A DNA stretch of 64,000 bases from Bacteroidales bacterium (GTDB taxonomy: Bacteria > Bacteroidota > Bacteroidia > Bacteroidales > UBA932). The DNA lies in NCBI GenBank assembly GCA_017477465.1, contig JAFUVU010000046.1, positions 1-64,000 on the forward strand. The letters run 5' to 3'. Below the pieces are notes generated by a model. That model was given only the letters and a program-made list of their open reading frames with translations. It did not search any database and was not told where the DNA came from. A program made the position numbers and the translations under genes. This document shows, in pieces, positions 9,822 to 18,359 of the stretch (position 1 is its first letter; every line of letters begins with the position of its first letter).

Positions 9822-9899
9822 CAAGTATTTACAATTTTGCTCGAGCCAGGCGGCATAAAAAAATCGCTCGACTGGCTCGGGGTGTTTTCTAAATACTTG
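9822..9899. repeat. Nested palindrome in gene-free region
   Basis: Outer arms CAAGTATTTA (9822-9831) and TAAATACTTG (9890-9899) enclose inner arms CGAGCCAG (9842-9849) and CTGGCTCG (9872-9879). The loop carries a run of seven A residues. The ends of both arm pairs are exactly complementary. A smaller inverted repeat (CGTACGA 9755-9761 / TCGTACG 9779-9785) lies just to the left. Confidence 0.75.
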
Positions 9900-9992
9900 A
9901 CTATCAGTAACTTCAAAAAGTCCCCAAGCCAGTCGGCCTGTATCGTCCTGAAAAAAGTTTACCATGCGTCGTCCTTCACAGCCGGGCGGAGC

Positions 9993-10249
9993 GGAGAAAT
10001 CTCCTTGTCGGTGATAGTTGCCGTAGAGGGTATGCCCTGGAGCGAATTGGCAGAAAGGGGGACGTGCGAGAGGCTTGCGGAGGGAGTGGTGCCGCGTTAG
10101 CGGCATGACGGAGTCTGTTCGACGACGTTACGGACCCGAAGGGGCCGTAAAAGGAGGAGTTACGACGTCAAACGACCGGTGCCGCCCCCTTTCTGCCAGC
10201 TGAGCGGAAGGGCATGCCCTCTTCGGCAACGGCTAATAGAGATTTCTCC
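9993..10249. repeat. Long imperfect inverted repeat with internal hairpins
   Basis: Arms at 9993-10061 and 10185-10249 are inverted copies: both read GGAGAAATCTC, then TTGCCG-AGAGGG-ATGCCCT, then TGGCAGAAAGGGGG when placed in the same orientation. Between them lie two more hairpins: TGCCGC-GTTA-GCGGCA (10090-10105) and TTACGG/CCGTAA (10128-10150). Short overlapping frames exist on both strands but look like no protein. It could be a non-autonomous mobile palindrome or a structured RNA. Together with the neighbouring repeats it fills the gene-free stretch 9564-10421. Confidence 0.75.
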
Positions 10250-10360
10250 ACTACGCCCTGTGGGCTCCGGTCGAAATGACAACACTGATCCAACGGTCCT
10301 TCGACAAGATCAGGGACTGAAGGTCGAAATGACAAATATGCTGCCAAGGGGCGAAAAACG

Positions 10361-10406
10361 AAAAAACCGCACCTGACAGAGAGTCGTAGCCCTCCCAGGT
10401 GCGGTT
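10361..10406 (-). terminator. Intrinsic terminator of metK
   Basis: Perfect 11-bp arms AACCGCACCTG (10365-10375) and CAGGTGCGGTT (10396-10406) are followed, on the minus strand, by a T tract (A run 10361-10366). It begins 15 nt after the metK stop. Confidence 0.85.
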
Positions 10407-10421
10407 CTGTGATGCGGTTGA

Positions 10422-11729
10422 TTACAGGCCGAAGGCCTCGCGAACTGCCGGGACGCTGTCAAGGAGCTCCCAGCCGAAGAACTGGACTATCTTCTCCTTG
10501 CCCTGCACCTTTACCATCTTGGTGTAAGGTTTGCGGCCCATGTGACCGTAAGCGGCTGTGGGAGAGTAGATTGGATTCTTCAGACCGAACTTGCGGATGA
10601 TGGCTGCGGGACGCAGGTCGAAGATCTTTGCAACGGTCTCGGCGATTTCGCCGTCGGACAGACCGTTATGCGCCGTTCCGTAAGTATCCACGAAAACGCT
10701 CACCGGTTCGGCCACGCCGATTGCATAGGCCAGCTGAACTAGGCATTCATCGGCCACACCTGCGGCTACCAGATTCTTGGCAATGTAGCGGGCTGCATAA
10801 GCTGCGCTGCGGTCCACCTTCGAGGGGTCTTTTCCGGAGAATGCTCCGCCGCCGTGTGCGCCTTTGCCGCCGTAGGTATCTACGATAATCTTTCGGCCTG
10901 TAAGTCCGGTGTCGCCGTGAGGGCCGCCGATGACGAACTTGCCTGTAGGGTTGACGTGCAGCTTGAAGCTATGGATAAGGCGGGCTGTCTCTTCCGGAAG
11001 GGCGGCCTTAAGACGGGGGATGAGGATGCGCTCCACGTCGATGCGAATCTTGTTCTGCATTGCGGCATCCACCGTTGCCTGGCCGAACTGCTTCACAGCG
11101 TCTTCGTAGCTCATGTTGCCCAGGCTTTCGGGGACGAACTCGTCATGCTGGGTGCTGAGAACGATGGTGTGCACCTTCACCGGCTGGTGGGTCTCACCGT
11201 CGTACTCGATGGTGAACTGGCTCTTCGCATCGGGCCTCAGGTAAGGCATAAGGCCGATTTCGTTGTGCCTGATATCGGCAAGAATTTCCAGAAGCTTGTG
11301 GCTGAGGTAAAGGGGCAGGGGCATATAGTCCTCGGTGTCGCGGCAGGCGTAGCCGAACATCATGCCCTGGTCGCCGGCGCCCTGCTCATCCTCCGTGGCG
11401 CGCTCTACGCCGCGGTTGATATCGGCACTTTGCTCATGAAGGGCGCTGAGGACGCCGCAGCTGGCGGCATCGAACATGTACTCCGCTTTTGTGTAGCCGA
11501 TTTTGCGGATGGTATTGCGGACCGTGGTCTGGATATCTACGTAGGCTTCGGCCTTTACTTCTCCCATTACTACCACCATGCCGGTGGAGCAGAAACTTTC
11601 GCAGGCCACTTTGGCTTCCGGATCCTGCTTCAGGAATTCGTCCAGGATGGCGTCCGAAATCTGGTCCGCCACTTTGTCGGGGTGTCCTTCACTCACCGAC
11701 TCCGATGTAAACAAATAATTCTTAGCCAT
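10422..11729 (-). CDS. metK: S-adenosylmethionine synthetase
   Basis: A 435-residue cytosolic enzyme making SAM from methionine and ATP (EC 2.5.1.6). Signatures visible are [16 protein letters not shown] near the N-terminus, [12 protein letters not shown] in the middle and [16 protein letters not shown] toward the C-terminus, all diagnostic of MetK. The ATG at 11729 is chosen (MAKNYLF); an upstream in-frame TTG at 11735 lies in the terminator T-run and is unlikely. The leader carries a good promoter at 11861-11892, a SAM-II-like aptamer and an intrinsic terminator ending just before the ATG, so feedback control by SAM is expected. A strong terminator follows. Confidence 0.97.
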   Translation of the reverse strand: MAKNYLFTSESVSEGHPDKVADQISDAILDEFLKQDPEAKVACESFCSTGMVVVMGEVKAEAYVDIQTTVRNTIRKIGYTKAEYMFDAASCGVLSALHEQSADINRGVERATEDEQGAGDQGMMFGYACRDTEDYMPLPLYLSHKLLEILADIRHNEIGLMPYLRPDAKSQFTIEYDGETHQPVKVHTIVLSTQHDEFVPESLGNMSYEDAVKQFGQATVDAAMQNKIRIDVERILIPRLKAALPEETARLIHSFKLHVNPTGKFVIGGPHGDTGLTGRKIIVDTYGGKGAHGGGAFSGKDPSKVDRSAAYAARYIAKNLVAAGVADECLVQLAYAIGVAEPVSVFVDTYGTAHNGLSDGEIAETVAKIFDLRPAAIIRKFGLKNPIYSPTAAYGHMGRKPYTKMVKVQGKEKIVQFFGWELLDSVPAVREAFGL

Positions 11730-11733
11730 ATAC

Positions 11734-11769
11734 AAAAAAATTAGCCCCGGGCTTATATGCGGAGGCTAA
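11734..11769 (-). terminator. Leader terminator immediately upstream of metK
   Basis: On the minus strand TTAGCC (11764-11769) pairs with GGCTAA (11741-11746), followed by seven T residues (11740-11734) and then the metK start. The 5' arm region TTTTTAGC is complementary to GCTAAAA at 11798-11804, which lies in the 3' strand of the upstream aptamer. The two pairings exclude each other, giving a terminator/antiterminator switch. Confidence 0.75.
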
Positions 11770-11795
11770 AAACACAAAACACTGATATGAAATGT

Positions 11796-11845
11796 AATTT
11801 TAGCATTTTTTAACGTGGTTGCAAGCAATCCAAATCTATCCACAT
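11796..11845 (-). promoter_or_regulatory. SAM-II-like riboswitch aptamer in the metK leader
   Basis: The minus strand can form a 6-bp stem AUGUGG (11845-11840) / CCACGU (11818-11813). Its 21-nt loop contains GAUUUGGAUUGCUUGCAA, and the 3' tail is UUAAAAAAUGCUAAAA. This order (short P1, loop with GAUUU and UUGCAA, A-rich joint, GCUAAAA) resembles the compact SAM-II pseudoknot as I remember it. I could not fully resolve the pseudoknot pairing. The location between promoter and terminator of metK supports SAM sensing. Another SAM or methionine leader class remains possible. Confidence 0.55.
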
Positions 11846-11860
11846 ACATTTTTGGGACGG

Positions 11861-11892
11861 CAAAGGTACAACTATTTTCCGAATATTCCAAA
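11861..11892 (-). promoter_or_regulatory. Promoter of metK
   Basis: On the minus strand TTTG (CAAA at 11889-11892) and TACCTTTG (11861-11868) are 20 nt apart, an exact match to the Bacteroidota consensus. It implies a leader of about 120 nt, enough for the switch described above. Confidence 0.8.
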
Positions 11893-11906
11893 CCCCTCCA
11901 ACCCTA

Positions 11907-12007
11907 GACACGGAAGTCACTAACAATCAGCAACTTGCTGAAATCAAGTGTGGCAAAAAGTCACACTTGATTTTAGGATTTCGTTGATAGTCAGATAGTT
12001 GCGTGTC
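11907..12007. repeat. 101-bp palindromic element, copy 1
   Basis: The element runs from GACACG to CGTGTC and folds as one imperfect inverted repeat. Its core is AATCAAGTGTG / CACACTTGATT around a short GCAAAAAGT loop. A second copy of identical length lies at 13453-13553. It sits between the metK promoter and the 3' end of smpB and may act as a terminator for smpB. Confidence 0.85.
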
Positions 12008-12012
12008 GCGGT

Positions 12013-12468
12013 TTAGAGGCCGTTGCGGTCCATTTCGCGGCGCAGGTCTTTGGCTTTTATGGATTCTCGCTTGTCGTACTCTTTTTTACCTTTTGCCAGG
12101 GCTATAACCAGCTTGGCGAAGCCATTTTCGGCAATGAAGAGCTTCACAGCCACGATGGTGAGGCCTTTTTGCTTGTCGGCCTGTTGAAGATGTCTCAGTT
12201 CCCGCCGATTCAGAAGCAGGCGGCGGTCCCTTACCGGCTCGTGCTGGCCCCAGCTGCCCCAGTGATACAGAGCGATGTTCATGCCCCTGACAAAGAGCTC
12301 GTTACCTACGAAGAAGCAGTACGCATCCTGCAGTGAGACTTTGCCGGCGCGGATGGATTTGATTTCCGTCCCCACCAGTTGGATGCCGGCGGTATAGGTT
12401 TCCAGGAACTCGTAATCGAACGAGGCCCGGCGGTTTTTAATCTGTATGCTGCTCTTTGCTTTTGGCAT
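12013..12468 (-). CDS. smpB: SsrA-binding protein SmpB
   Basis: A 151-residue partner of tmRNA in trans-translation, which rescues stalled ribosomes. The OB-fold hallmarks [18 protein letters not shown] and the C-terminal basic tail ([19 protein letters not shown]) are clear. The ATG at 12468 (MPKAKSS) is chosen; a longer frame starting at a TTG at 12504 would overlap a -7 box (12502-12509). It is divergent from miaA, and a 101-bp palindrome begins just after its stop. No tmRNA gene was seen in the window. Confidence 0.96.
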   Translation of the reverse strand: MPKAKSSIQIKNRRASFDYEFLETYTAGIQLVGTEIKSIRAGKVSLQDAYCFFVGNELFVRGMNIALYHWGSWGQHEPVRDRRLLLNRRELRHLQQADKQKGLTIVAVKLFIAENGFAKLVIALAKGKKEYDKRESIKAKDLRREMDRNGL

Positions 12469-12501
12469 AATACTGAGGTTGCCGATGGAAATTCGGGACT
12501 G

Positions 12502-12625
12502 CAAATTTAATAAAAAGATTCTTCACTTCGTTCAGAATGACAGGCGAGGATGTTCAGATAACATGTGATGATGTTCAGAAAGACAGGCAGAGGCTTCGTT
12601 CAGAATGACAAATTGTGTATTTTTG
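12502..12625. promoter_or_regulatory. Divergent smpB/miaA promoter region with 17-bp direct repeats
   Basis: The minus-strand box TAAATTTG (12502-12509) serves smpB and the plus-strand box TATTTTTG (12618-12625) serves miaA; neither has a clear -33 TTTG. The spacer holds a direct repeat CTTCGTTCAGAATGACA at 12526-12542 and 12594-12610. Confidence 0.5.
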
Positions 12626-12629
12626 CAGC

Positions 12630-13454
12630 ATGAACAAGCTCAACCGCACTCAGCTTCTTCCCGACAGGCCGGGCATACCGCCGATGGCAAAAATGCCGGA
12701 CCCGGAAACGATAGACATAAGCGCCTTGGCCGATTCCTACGCCAAAGGCGAAATCGACCTTATCTGCGTCCTGGGCCCAACCGCCTCAGGGAAAACTCGT
12801 TACGCAGTGCAGCTGGCGAAGGCCATCGGCAAGGAAATAAAAGGAAAGGCCGAGATTCTGTCGGCCGATTCCCGCCAGGTATACCGGGGCATGGACATCG
12901 GCACTGGGAAAGACCTCGCTGAATATGGCGACGTGCCTTATCACCTCATCGACATTGTGCCGGCGGGCGCGAAATTCAACATTTACCAATACCAGGCGGC
13001 GTTTGCCAAAGCTTATGCCGATGTGCGCTCCCGAGGCGCCGTGCCTATCCTCTGCGGCGGGTCAGGCCTTTATATTGAGGCGGTTACGCGCGCGTACAAA
13101 TTCGACAAGGAGAATGGCATGGACCCTTCGCTTCTGCCGCAGCGCACTTACTACATCGGCACGCTTGTCTCCCGGGAAGAGAGGGTGGCGCGCATCGACC
13201 GGCGTCTGCAGGAACGCCTGCAGGAAGGCATGGTGGACGAGATACGCACCCTGCTGAAAACGGTACCATCGGCCGATCTTATCTACTACGGCCTTGAGTA
13301 CAAGTTCGTTACGCAGTACGTCATGGGAGAGCTGAGCTACGACGACATGGTGATTTCCCTTGGCAACGCCATCCACCAGTTCGCAAAGCGCCAGATGACC
13401 TGGTTCCGCGGCATGGAGCGCGACGGCCTGAAAATCCACTGGACAAAACCTTGA
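12630..13454 (+). CDS. miaA: Short tRNA dimethylallyltransferase
   Basis: A 274-residue protein that should transfer dimethylallyl to A37 of tRNAs reading UNN codons. It has a P-loop GPTASGKT (about 49-56), SADSRQVYRGMDIGTGK, the HLIDIV motif and GGSGLY. After GGSGLYIEAVTRAYKF it goes almost directly to the REERVARI helix. The helical insert present in standard MiaA, with its IHPNDPQR motif, and the GYRQ motif are missing or altered (GLEYKF). It is thus a compact variant. The ATG at 12630 is only 5 nt after a -7 box, so either the mRNA is near-leaderless or translation begins at 12684 or 12693. Confidence 0.85.
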   Translation: MNKLNRTQLLPDRPGIPPMAKMPDPETIDISALADSYAKGEIDLICVLGPTASGKTRYAVQLAKAIGKEIKGKAEILSADSRQVYRGMDIGTGKDLAEYGDVPYHLIDIVPAGAKFNIYQYQAAFAKAYADVRSRGAVPILCGGSGLYIEAVTRAYKFDKENGMDPSLLPQRTYYIGTLVSREERVARIDRRLQERLQEGMVDEIRTLLKTVPSADLIYYGLEYKFVTQYVMGELSYDDMVISLGNAIHQFAKRQMTWFRGMERDGLKIHWTKP

Positions 13455-13553
13455 CACGCAAACGCCTGACTCTCAACACTTTCCAGAAATCAAGTGCGGC
13501 AAAAAGTCACACTTGATTTTAACATTTTGCTGATTATCAGGCACTTCCGTGTC
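13453..13553. repeat. 101-bp palindromic element, copy 2
   Basis: It has the same GACACG...CGTGTC ends, the same length and the same core (AATCAAGTGCGGCAAAAAGT, then CACACTTGATTTTA) as the copy at 11907-12007. Its first bases overlap the miaA stop codon. It lies between two convergent genes, so it may terminate both. The two copies bracket smpB-miaA. Confidence 0.85.
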
Positions 13554-13576
13554 GAGGGCAAGCATAAGGGAGGGAG

Positions 13577-14485
13577 TTAGTCCAGGGACTGGGAGGTTGC
13601 AAGGGTCATGTACATAAGGTGAGCGTAGTCCTCCGGGGAGAGGGAGGCGAAGAGATGGTTGACCGGATCGCAGACCTCGGAGCGGCGAAGCACCTCGAAG
13701 TGCAGGTGCGGAGCGGCAAAGGAGGCCGATATCCCCACAGTGCCGATCTTCTGCCCCCGCTTCACCTTCACCCCTTTCGAAACGGAGATGTCACCCAGCA
13801 GGCAATAGCGGGTGGTGTATCCACCTGAATGGCTGATTTCCACGATGTTGCCAAGCCCTTTGCGGGAGTGAACCACCTGCGACACGACACCCGCAGCGGC
13901 GGCATAGACCGAAGCGCCCTGGGGAGCGATAAGGTCAAGCCCGTCATGCTGTTGGGTAAGCTTGTACACGGGATTATGCTTAAGGCCGACAGAAGCGCCA
14001 GTCTGCACATACGACATCCCGCGCAGCGGCAGCGTAAGCGGCGGAATGCTGTCACGGCGGCTTTGCAACAGCCGGAAAATCTGTGCGAAATTATCATCCA
14101 CATTCCCGGCCATGAGCATGAGCCTCTCCGAAGCCGAAGCGGCGGCATTGAGGTAAAAACTCTCTGACAGCGAGTCGCTTGAGGCAATCAAATCGGTAGC
14201 CGTAACAGCGTCCAGGGAGGGGGCCGATGTCTCGAACAGCGTCTCGTAAATAGCATTGTCCTTTTCCTGCAGGCCGTCGATGACGTCGGAAATCAGGGCC
14301 TCCTTCTCCTTCATCTTGGAATAGCGCTCCCGATACAACCTGTTCTCCTTTTGCAGCTGCCGTTCCTCGTCGGTCGAGAAAACCAGCGCGAAAAGGATGT
14401 ACAGCAAAATGGAGAACGAAACCGTAGCCACCACGTACCGCAGGAGCGTGGAAAGAAATGCCGATATGCGAGTTCCCTTGAACAT
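13577..14485 (-). CDS. M23-family metallopeptidase, membrane anchored
   Basis: A 302-residue protein with one N-terminal membrane segment (about 12-35), a coiled-coil region (about 38-75) and a C-terminal LytM/M23 domain. The zinc ligands of the family are visible as HDGLD (H..xxxD) and HLHFEV. It should act in the periplasm on peptidoglycan cross-links or regulate amidases. Its ATG overlaps the stop of the upstream M23 gene by one base (TAATG), so the pair is translationally coupled. The upstream gene shares its architecture, which indicates tandem duplication. Confidence 0.92.
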   Translation of the reverse strand: MFKGTRISAFLSTLLRYVVATVSFSILLYILFALVFSTDEERQLQKENRLYRERYSKMKEKEALISDVIDGLQEKDNAIYETLFETSAPSLDAVTATDLIASSDSLSESFYLNAAASASERLMLMAGNVDDNFAQIFRLLQSRRDSIPPLTLPLRGMSYVQTGASVGLKHNPVYKLTQQHDGLDLIAPQGASVYAAAAGVVSQVVHSRKGLGNIVEISHSGGYTTRYCLLGDISVSKGVKVKRGQKIGTVGISASFAAPHLHFEVLRRSEVCDPVNHLFASLSPEDYAHLMYMTLATSQSLD

Positions 14486-15438
14486 TACCTTACAGGCCGA
14501 TTAACCATTGAATAATAGTCGGCCGGAGGGATGCTGAGATCCATGTACATGGCCGGATTCACGTAGTTTTTGCGGTAGATCACCTCATAGTGCAGATGGG
14601 GGCCGGTCACCCTGCCGCTGCGCCCGCTTAGGCCCAGGTAATCGCCTCTTTTAACCGTCTGGCCTTCTTCGACTTCCGTAGTGGACATGTGCGCGTAACG
14701 GGTCTTGTAACCGAAGCCGTGATCTATCTCGATATGGTTTCCGTAGCCCTTGTGCTCATGGGCCACTTTCACCACTACGCCGTCGCCGGTGGCATAGATA
14801 GGATTGCCGGGAGGGCAGGCGAAGTCCATGCCGGTGTGCTGCTTGGTGTAGCCGTAGAGAGGGTCGGACCTGTAGCCGAAAGGACTCGAGAGCCGATAGG
14901 TGGAAGGGTCCGTGCTCATAGGCGGAATGGCGGGGATGTGCGCGGCCATGTCGCCGGCTGTCTGCTGCAGCAGGGACACTTCGTCGAAAGACTTGGACTG
15001 GATATAGGTCCTTTTTTCGAGTACGTCCAGCCTGCGTGTGATGCCGGCGAGGGAGGTGCCTTCAAGATCGGAATAACGGTTTTCGCCGCTAAGACCGCCT
15101 AGACGCACAGCCTGCGGGATTTCGTCCATGCCGTAAACGGAACGGTAGATGCGGTCGTCCCTTACTTCCAGAAGGGAGAGAAGTTCTTCGCAGCGGTCCA
15201 GATGCTGGGACATTTGGTCGATGCGGGTGTTCCAGTCGGCATTCTGACGCTTCAGAATGGCTGTTTTGGGCAGGTCGAGGCCAAGCACGGACACGTACAC
15301 CCACATGTAAAAGAGGAAGAGGGCGACGCCGGAAAGCAGCACCGCAAACAACTTGAGCCCCCAGTAGCTTTTCTTCTCTCGGATTTGGGCTACCAGGGTT
15401 TCGGGATCCACTATGTATTCACTTATCCGGCTTGACAT
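14485..15438 (-). CDS. M23-family metallopeptidase, membrane anchored
   Basis: A 317-residue paralogue of the following gene: a membrane segment at about 30-52, a predicted coiled coil at about 62-85, and an M23 domain with HTGMD and HLHYEV zinc motifs plus the G-GVV and GYGNHIEI strands. It likely cuts or helps cut peptidoglycan in the periplasm. A -7 box TACCTTTG on the minus strand (15445-15452) lies only 7 nt before the ATG, so the transcript may be nearly leaderless. It is divergent from alaS. Confidence 0.93.
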   Translation of the reverse strand: MSSRISEYIVDPETLVAQIREKKSYWGLKLFAVLLSGVALFLFYMWVYVSVLGLDLPKTAILKRQNADWNTRIDQMSQHLDRCEELLSLLEVRDDRIYRSVYGMDEIPQAVRLGGLSGENRYSDLEGTSLAGITRRLDVLEKRTYIQSKSFDEVSLLQQTAGDMAAHIPAIPPMSTDPSTYRLSSPFGYRSDPLYGYTKQHTGMDFACPPGNPIYATGDGVVVKVAHEHKGYGNHIEIDHGFGYKTRYAHMSTTEVEEGQTVKRGDYLGLSGRSGRVTGPHLHYEVIYRKNYVNPAMYMDLSIPPADYYSMVNRPVR

Positions 15439-15524
15439 AGTTTACAAAGGTAACAATTTTCTTGGAACCCGTCCCTTTTCTGCATATTCTGTGCCCCCGG
15501 CAATGGAAATCCAACAAAAATGCG

Positions 15525-15532
15525 TAATTTTG
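15525..15532 (+). promoter_or_regulatory. -7 box of alaS
   Basis: TAATTTTG matches TAnnTTTG and lies 41 nt before the alaS ATG. No -33 TTTG was found at the right spacing, and no T-box-like leader is present. Confidence 0.5.
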
Positions 15533-15573
15533 CAGGTTAAACATTTCCCTAGGGAACAAGCTATTAATATTAT

Positions 15574-18189
15574 ATGACATCTAAAGAAATCCGCCAGAAG
15601 TACCTGGACTTCTTCGCATCCAAAGGACACACCGTGGTGCCCAGCGCACCCATGGTCATCAAAAACGACCCCACCCTCATGTTCACCAATGCGGGGATGA
15701 ACCAGTTCAAAGATATCTTCCTGGGCAACGCCGCCCCTAAATTCCCCCGCGCCACCGACAGCCAGAAGTGCCTCAGAGTGAGCGGAAAACACAACGACCT
15801 TGAAGCCGTCGGCCACGACGGACGCCACCATACGATGTTCGAGATGCTTGGCAACTGGAGCTTCGGCGACTACTTCAAGGAAGAAGCCATCGACTGGGCC
15901 TGGGAACTGCTGACGGAGGTCTATAAAATAGACAAGACCAAGCTCTACGCCACAGTTTTCGAAGGTTCCGAGGAAGACGGCACCGCCCTTGACACCGAGG
16001 CCCGGCAGGCCTGGCTCAAGCATCTTCCGGCCGACCACGTCCTCACCGGCAACAAGCACGACAACTTCTGGGAAATGGGCGACACCGGCCCCTGCGGCCC
16101 CTGCAGCGAGATTCACATCGACCTCCGCAGCGACGAGGAAATAGCCCGCATCCCCGGCCGTGAGCTTGTAAACACCGACAACGACGACGTCATCGAAATC
16201 TGGAACCTGGTGTTCATGCAGTACAACAGAAAGGCCGACGGCCATCTTGAACCCCTCCCCGCCAAAAATATCGACACCGGCATGGGCTTCGAGCGCCTCT
16301 GCATGATCCTCCAGAACAAAAAGAGCAACTACGAGACCGACGTCTTCTCCGGCCTTATCGGCAAGGTGGAAGAATTCTCCGGCCACAAATATGCCGAGGG
16401 CGGCAACGTAGAAGTGGCAATGCGAGTAATTGCCGACCACATCCGCGCAATCGCCTTCTCGATCGCCGACGGACAGCTTCCCTCCAACGTCAAGGCCGGC
16501 TATGTAATCCGCCGCATCCTTCGCCGCGCCGTCCGCTACGGATACACCTTCCTCGGCTTCACGGAGCCTTTCCTCTGCCGCCTGATCCCCCAGCTTGTGG
16601 CCGACATGGGCGAAGCCTATCCCGAGCTTCCCGCCCAGCAGAAACTCATCGAAAACGTAATCCGCGAAGAGGAAAACGCCTTCCTGCGCACCCTGGACCG
16701 CGGTATCCGCATGCTCGAAGACAACATGCAGCGCAACGCCGCCACAAAGATGGTCTCCGGCACCGATGCCTTCGTCCTCTACGACACTTACGGCTTCCCC
16801 ATCGACCTTACCGAACTCATCGCCGCAGAAAAGGGCTATACAGTTGACCTCGAAGGCTTTAACGTCGAGCTCGGCAAACAGAAGGAACGCGCCCGCAACG
16901 CCACAGCCAACGAATTCGGCGACTGGACAGTCTTTGCCGACGGCGACGAAGTAATCTTCGAAGGCTACGACACCCTCCAGGTCTCCGGCGCACGCCTCCT
17001 CAAGCAGCGCACGGTCAAGCAGAAGAACAAGGAATACTTCCAGCTTGTGTTCGACCGCACTCCCTTCTACGCGGAAATGGGCGGCCAGGTGGGCGACACC
17101 GGCACAATCGAAGCCGCCGACGGCGAAAAGATCGCCATCCTCAACACAGTGAAGGAGAACAACCTCACCATCCATCTCGCAGCAAAACTTCCTACCGACG
17201 GTACCCAGTCCTTCACCCTCACGGTGGATGGAGACCGCCGTCAGAAAATCATGAACAACCATACGGCCACCCACCTGCTGCACCAGGCCCTTCGCGAAAT
17301 CCTGGGCACCCACGTGGAGCAGAAAGGCTCGTTCGTATGCCCGGACTACTTCCGCTTCGACTTCTCCCACTTCCAGAAAGTGACCGACGAGGAGCTTCGC
17401 GCCGTCGAACGCCGCGTAAATCAGCTGATCCGCGCCTGCGAACCCCTGTGCGAAAAGCGTGACGCAAGCATGGATGAAGCCCGCGCAATGGGCGCAATGG
17501 CCCTGTTCGGCGAAAAGTACGGCGACGTGGTCCGCGTAGTCCGCTTCGGCGATTCCGTCGAGCTCTGCGGCGGCACGCACACCCGCAATACCGGCACCAT
17601 CGGCCTGTTCAAAATAAGGGCCGAAAGCGCCGTAGCCGCAGGTGTCCGCAGAATTGAAGCCCTCACCGGAGAAGCAGCCGAAACCGCCATCGAAGGCGTG
17701 GAAGACATGCTCAAGACCGTCCGCGGCTTCTTCAACAATGTTCCGGACCTGAGTGGCGCCATCGAAAAGATGCTTTCAGAAAATGCCGATGCCCGCAAAC
17801 GGCTGGAAGCCATCGCTAACGAAAAAGCCGCAGAACTGGCCGACAAGATCTACGCACAGGCCGAAGAGGTGAACGGCATTCGCGTCGCCCGCTTCGACAG
17901 CTCGGTGGATCCCGCAATCGCCCGCAATATGGCCCTGCTTTTGCAGAAAAAAGCTGAGAACCTGGTACTTGCAGCCGCCTTCGCCTTTGACGGCAAGCCC
18001 AACCTTGTACTCATGTACTCGACCGACCTTGTAGCCAAGGGCAAGAATGCAGGCAAGGACATCCGCGAAGCCGCCAAATTCATCCAGGGCGGTGGCGGCG
18101 GACAGCCCGGTCTGGCAACTGCCGGCGGACGCCAAGTGGAAGGCCTGCCCCAGGCACTCGAAAAACTGATAGAAACAGCAACAGCATAA
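15574..18189 (+). CDS. alaS: Alanyl-tRNA synthetase
   Basis: An 871-residue cytosolic enzyme charging tRNA-Ala (EC 6.1.1.7). Class II motifs are at the N-terminus ([30 protein letters not shown]). The editing domain has the HTATHLLH zinc motif at about 562-569 and CGGTH at about 665-669. The C-terminal domain carries the glycine-rich [14 protein letters not shown] element. Length is normal. It is divergent from the M23 pair and followed by a palindromic element. Confidence 0.98.
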   Translation: MTSKEIRQKYLDFFASKGHTVVPSAPMVIKNDPTLMFTNAGMNQFKDIFLGNAAPKFPRATDSQKCLRVSGKHNDLEAVGHDGRHHTMFEMLGNWSFGDYFKEEAIDWAWELLTEVYKIDKTKLYATVFEGSEEDGTALDTEARQAWLKHLPADHVLTGNKHDNFWEMGDTGPCGPCSEIHIDLRSDEEIARIPGRELVNTDNDDVIEIWNLVFMQYNRKADGHLEPLPAKNIDTGMGFERLCMILQNKKSNYETDVFSGLIGKVEEFSGHKYAEGGNVEVAMRVIADHIRAIAFSIADGQLPSNVKAGYVIRRILRRAVRYGYTFLGFTEPFLCRLIPQLVADMGEAYPELPAQQKLIENVIREEENAFLRTLDRGIRMLEDNMQRNAATKMVSGTDAFVLYDTYGFPIDLTELIAAEKGYTVDLEGFNVELGKQKERARNATANEFGDWTVFADGDEVIFEGYDTLQVSGARLLKQRTVKQKNKEYFQLVFDRTPFYAEMGGQVGDTGTIEAADGEKIAILNTVKENNLTIHLAAKLPTDGTQSFTLTVDGDRRQKIMNNHTATHLLHQALREILGTHVEQKGSFVCPDYFRFDFSHFQKVTDEELRAVERRVNQLIRACEPLCEKRDASMDEARAMGAMALFGEKYGDVVRVVRFGDSVELCGGTHTRNTGTIGLFKIRAESAVAAGVRRIEALTGEAAETAIEGVEDMLKTVRGFFNNVPDLSGAIEKMLSENADARKRLEAIANEKAAELADKIYAQAEEVNGIRVARFDSSVDPAIARNMALLLQKKAENLVLAAAFAFDGKPNLVLMYSTDLVAKGKNAGKDIREAAKFIQGGGGGQPGLATAGGRQVEGLPQALEKLIETATA

Positions 18190-18197
18190 ATTTTTGC

Positions 18198-18346
18198 CAA
18201 GTCCTGTATGCTTCGCAAATCTGTGGCCACCCTCGGCCACATAAGAGGGAGGGGCCCACAGTGAATTTTTAAAAGGGCAAAGCCCGAAAAAAATGACGCA
18301 ATGGGAGGGGTCGCGAAGCGACGATTTGCGAAGCATACAGGACTTG
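18198..18346. repeat. 149-bp element with perfect 24-bp terminal inverted repeats
   Basis: The arms 18198-18221 and 18323-18346 are exact reverse complements over 24 bp (outer CAAGTCCTGTATGC, inner TTCGCAAATC). Inside are two more hairpins, TGTGGCC/GGCCACA (18222-18241) and TCGC-GAA-GCGA (near 18311-18321). No protein is encoded. It sits between alaS and the LptF/G-Fmt gene; it looks like a MITE or bidirectional terminator. No clear target-site duplication was found. Confidence 0.85.
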
Positions 18347-18359
18347 CCCATCACATATT

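Noticed and set aside
9804..10106. Overlapping frames of 98 and 95 codons on both strands
   Set aside because: They run across palindromes, resemble no protein and lack a convincing start; the region is better explained by inverted repeats.
11730..11735. TTG start for metK (and similar TTG or GTG starts for smpB, the M24 peptidase, ispD and miaA)
   Set aside because: These upstream codons fall in promoter or terminator elements, while a normal ATG with conserved sequence follows.
15426..15436. CCGGCTTGAC as a further copy of the PGQAG palindrome
   Set aside because: The second arm is missing, so it is probably a chance match in the M23 gene start.
15453..15573. T-box or other leader switch before alaS
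   Set aside because: Only a -7 box and no specifier-like stem or terminator is present.
15442..17580. 712-codon frame antisense to alaS
   Set aside because: The sense strand is an unmistakable alanyl-tRNA synthetase; strongly biased codons leave the complementary frame open.
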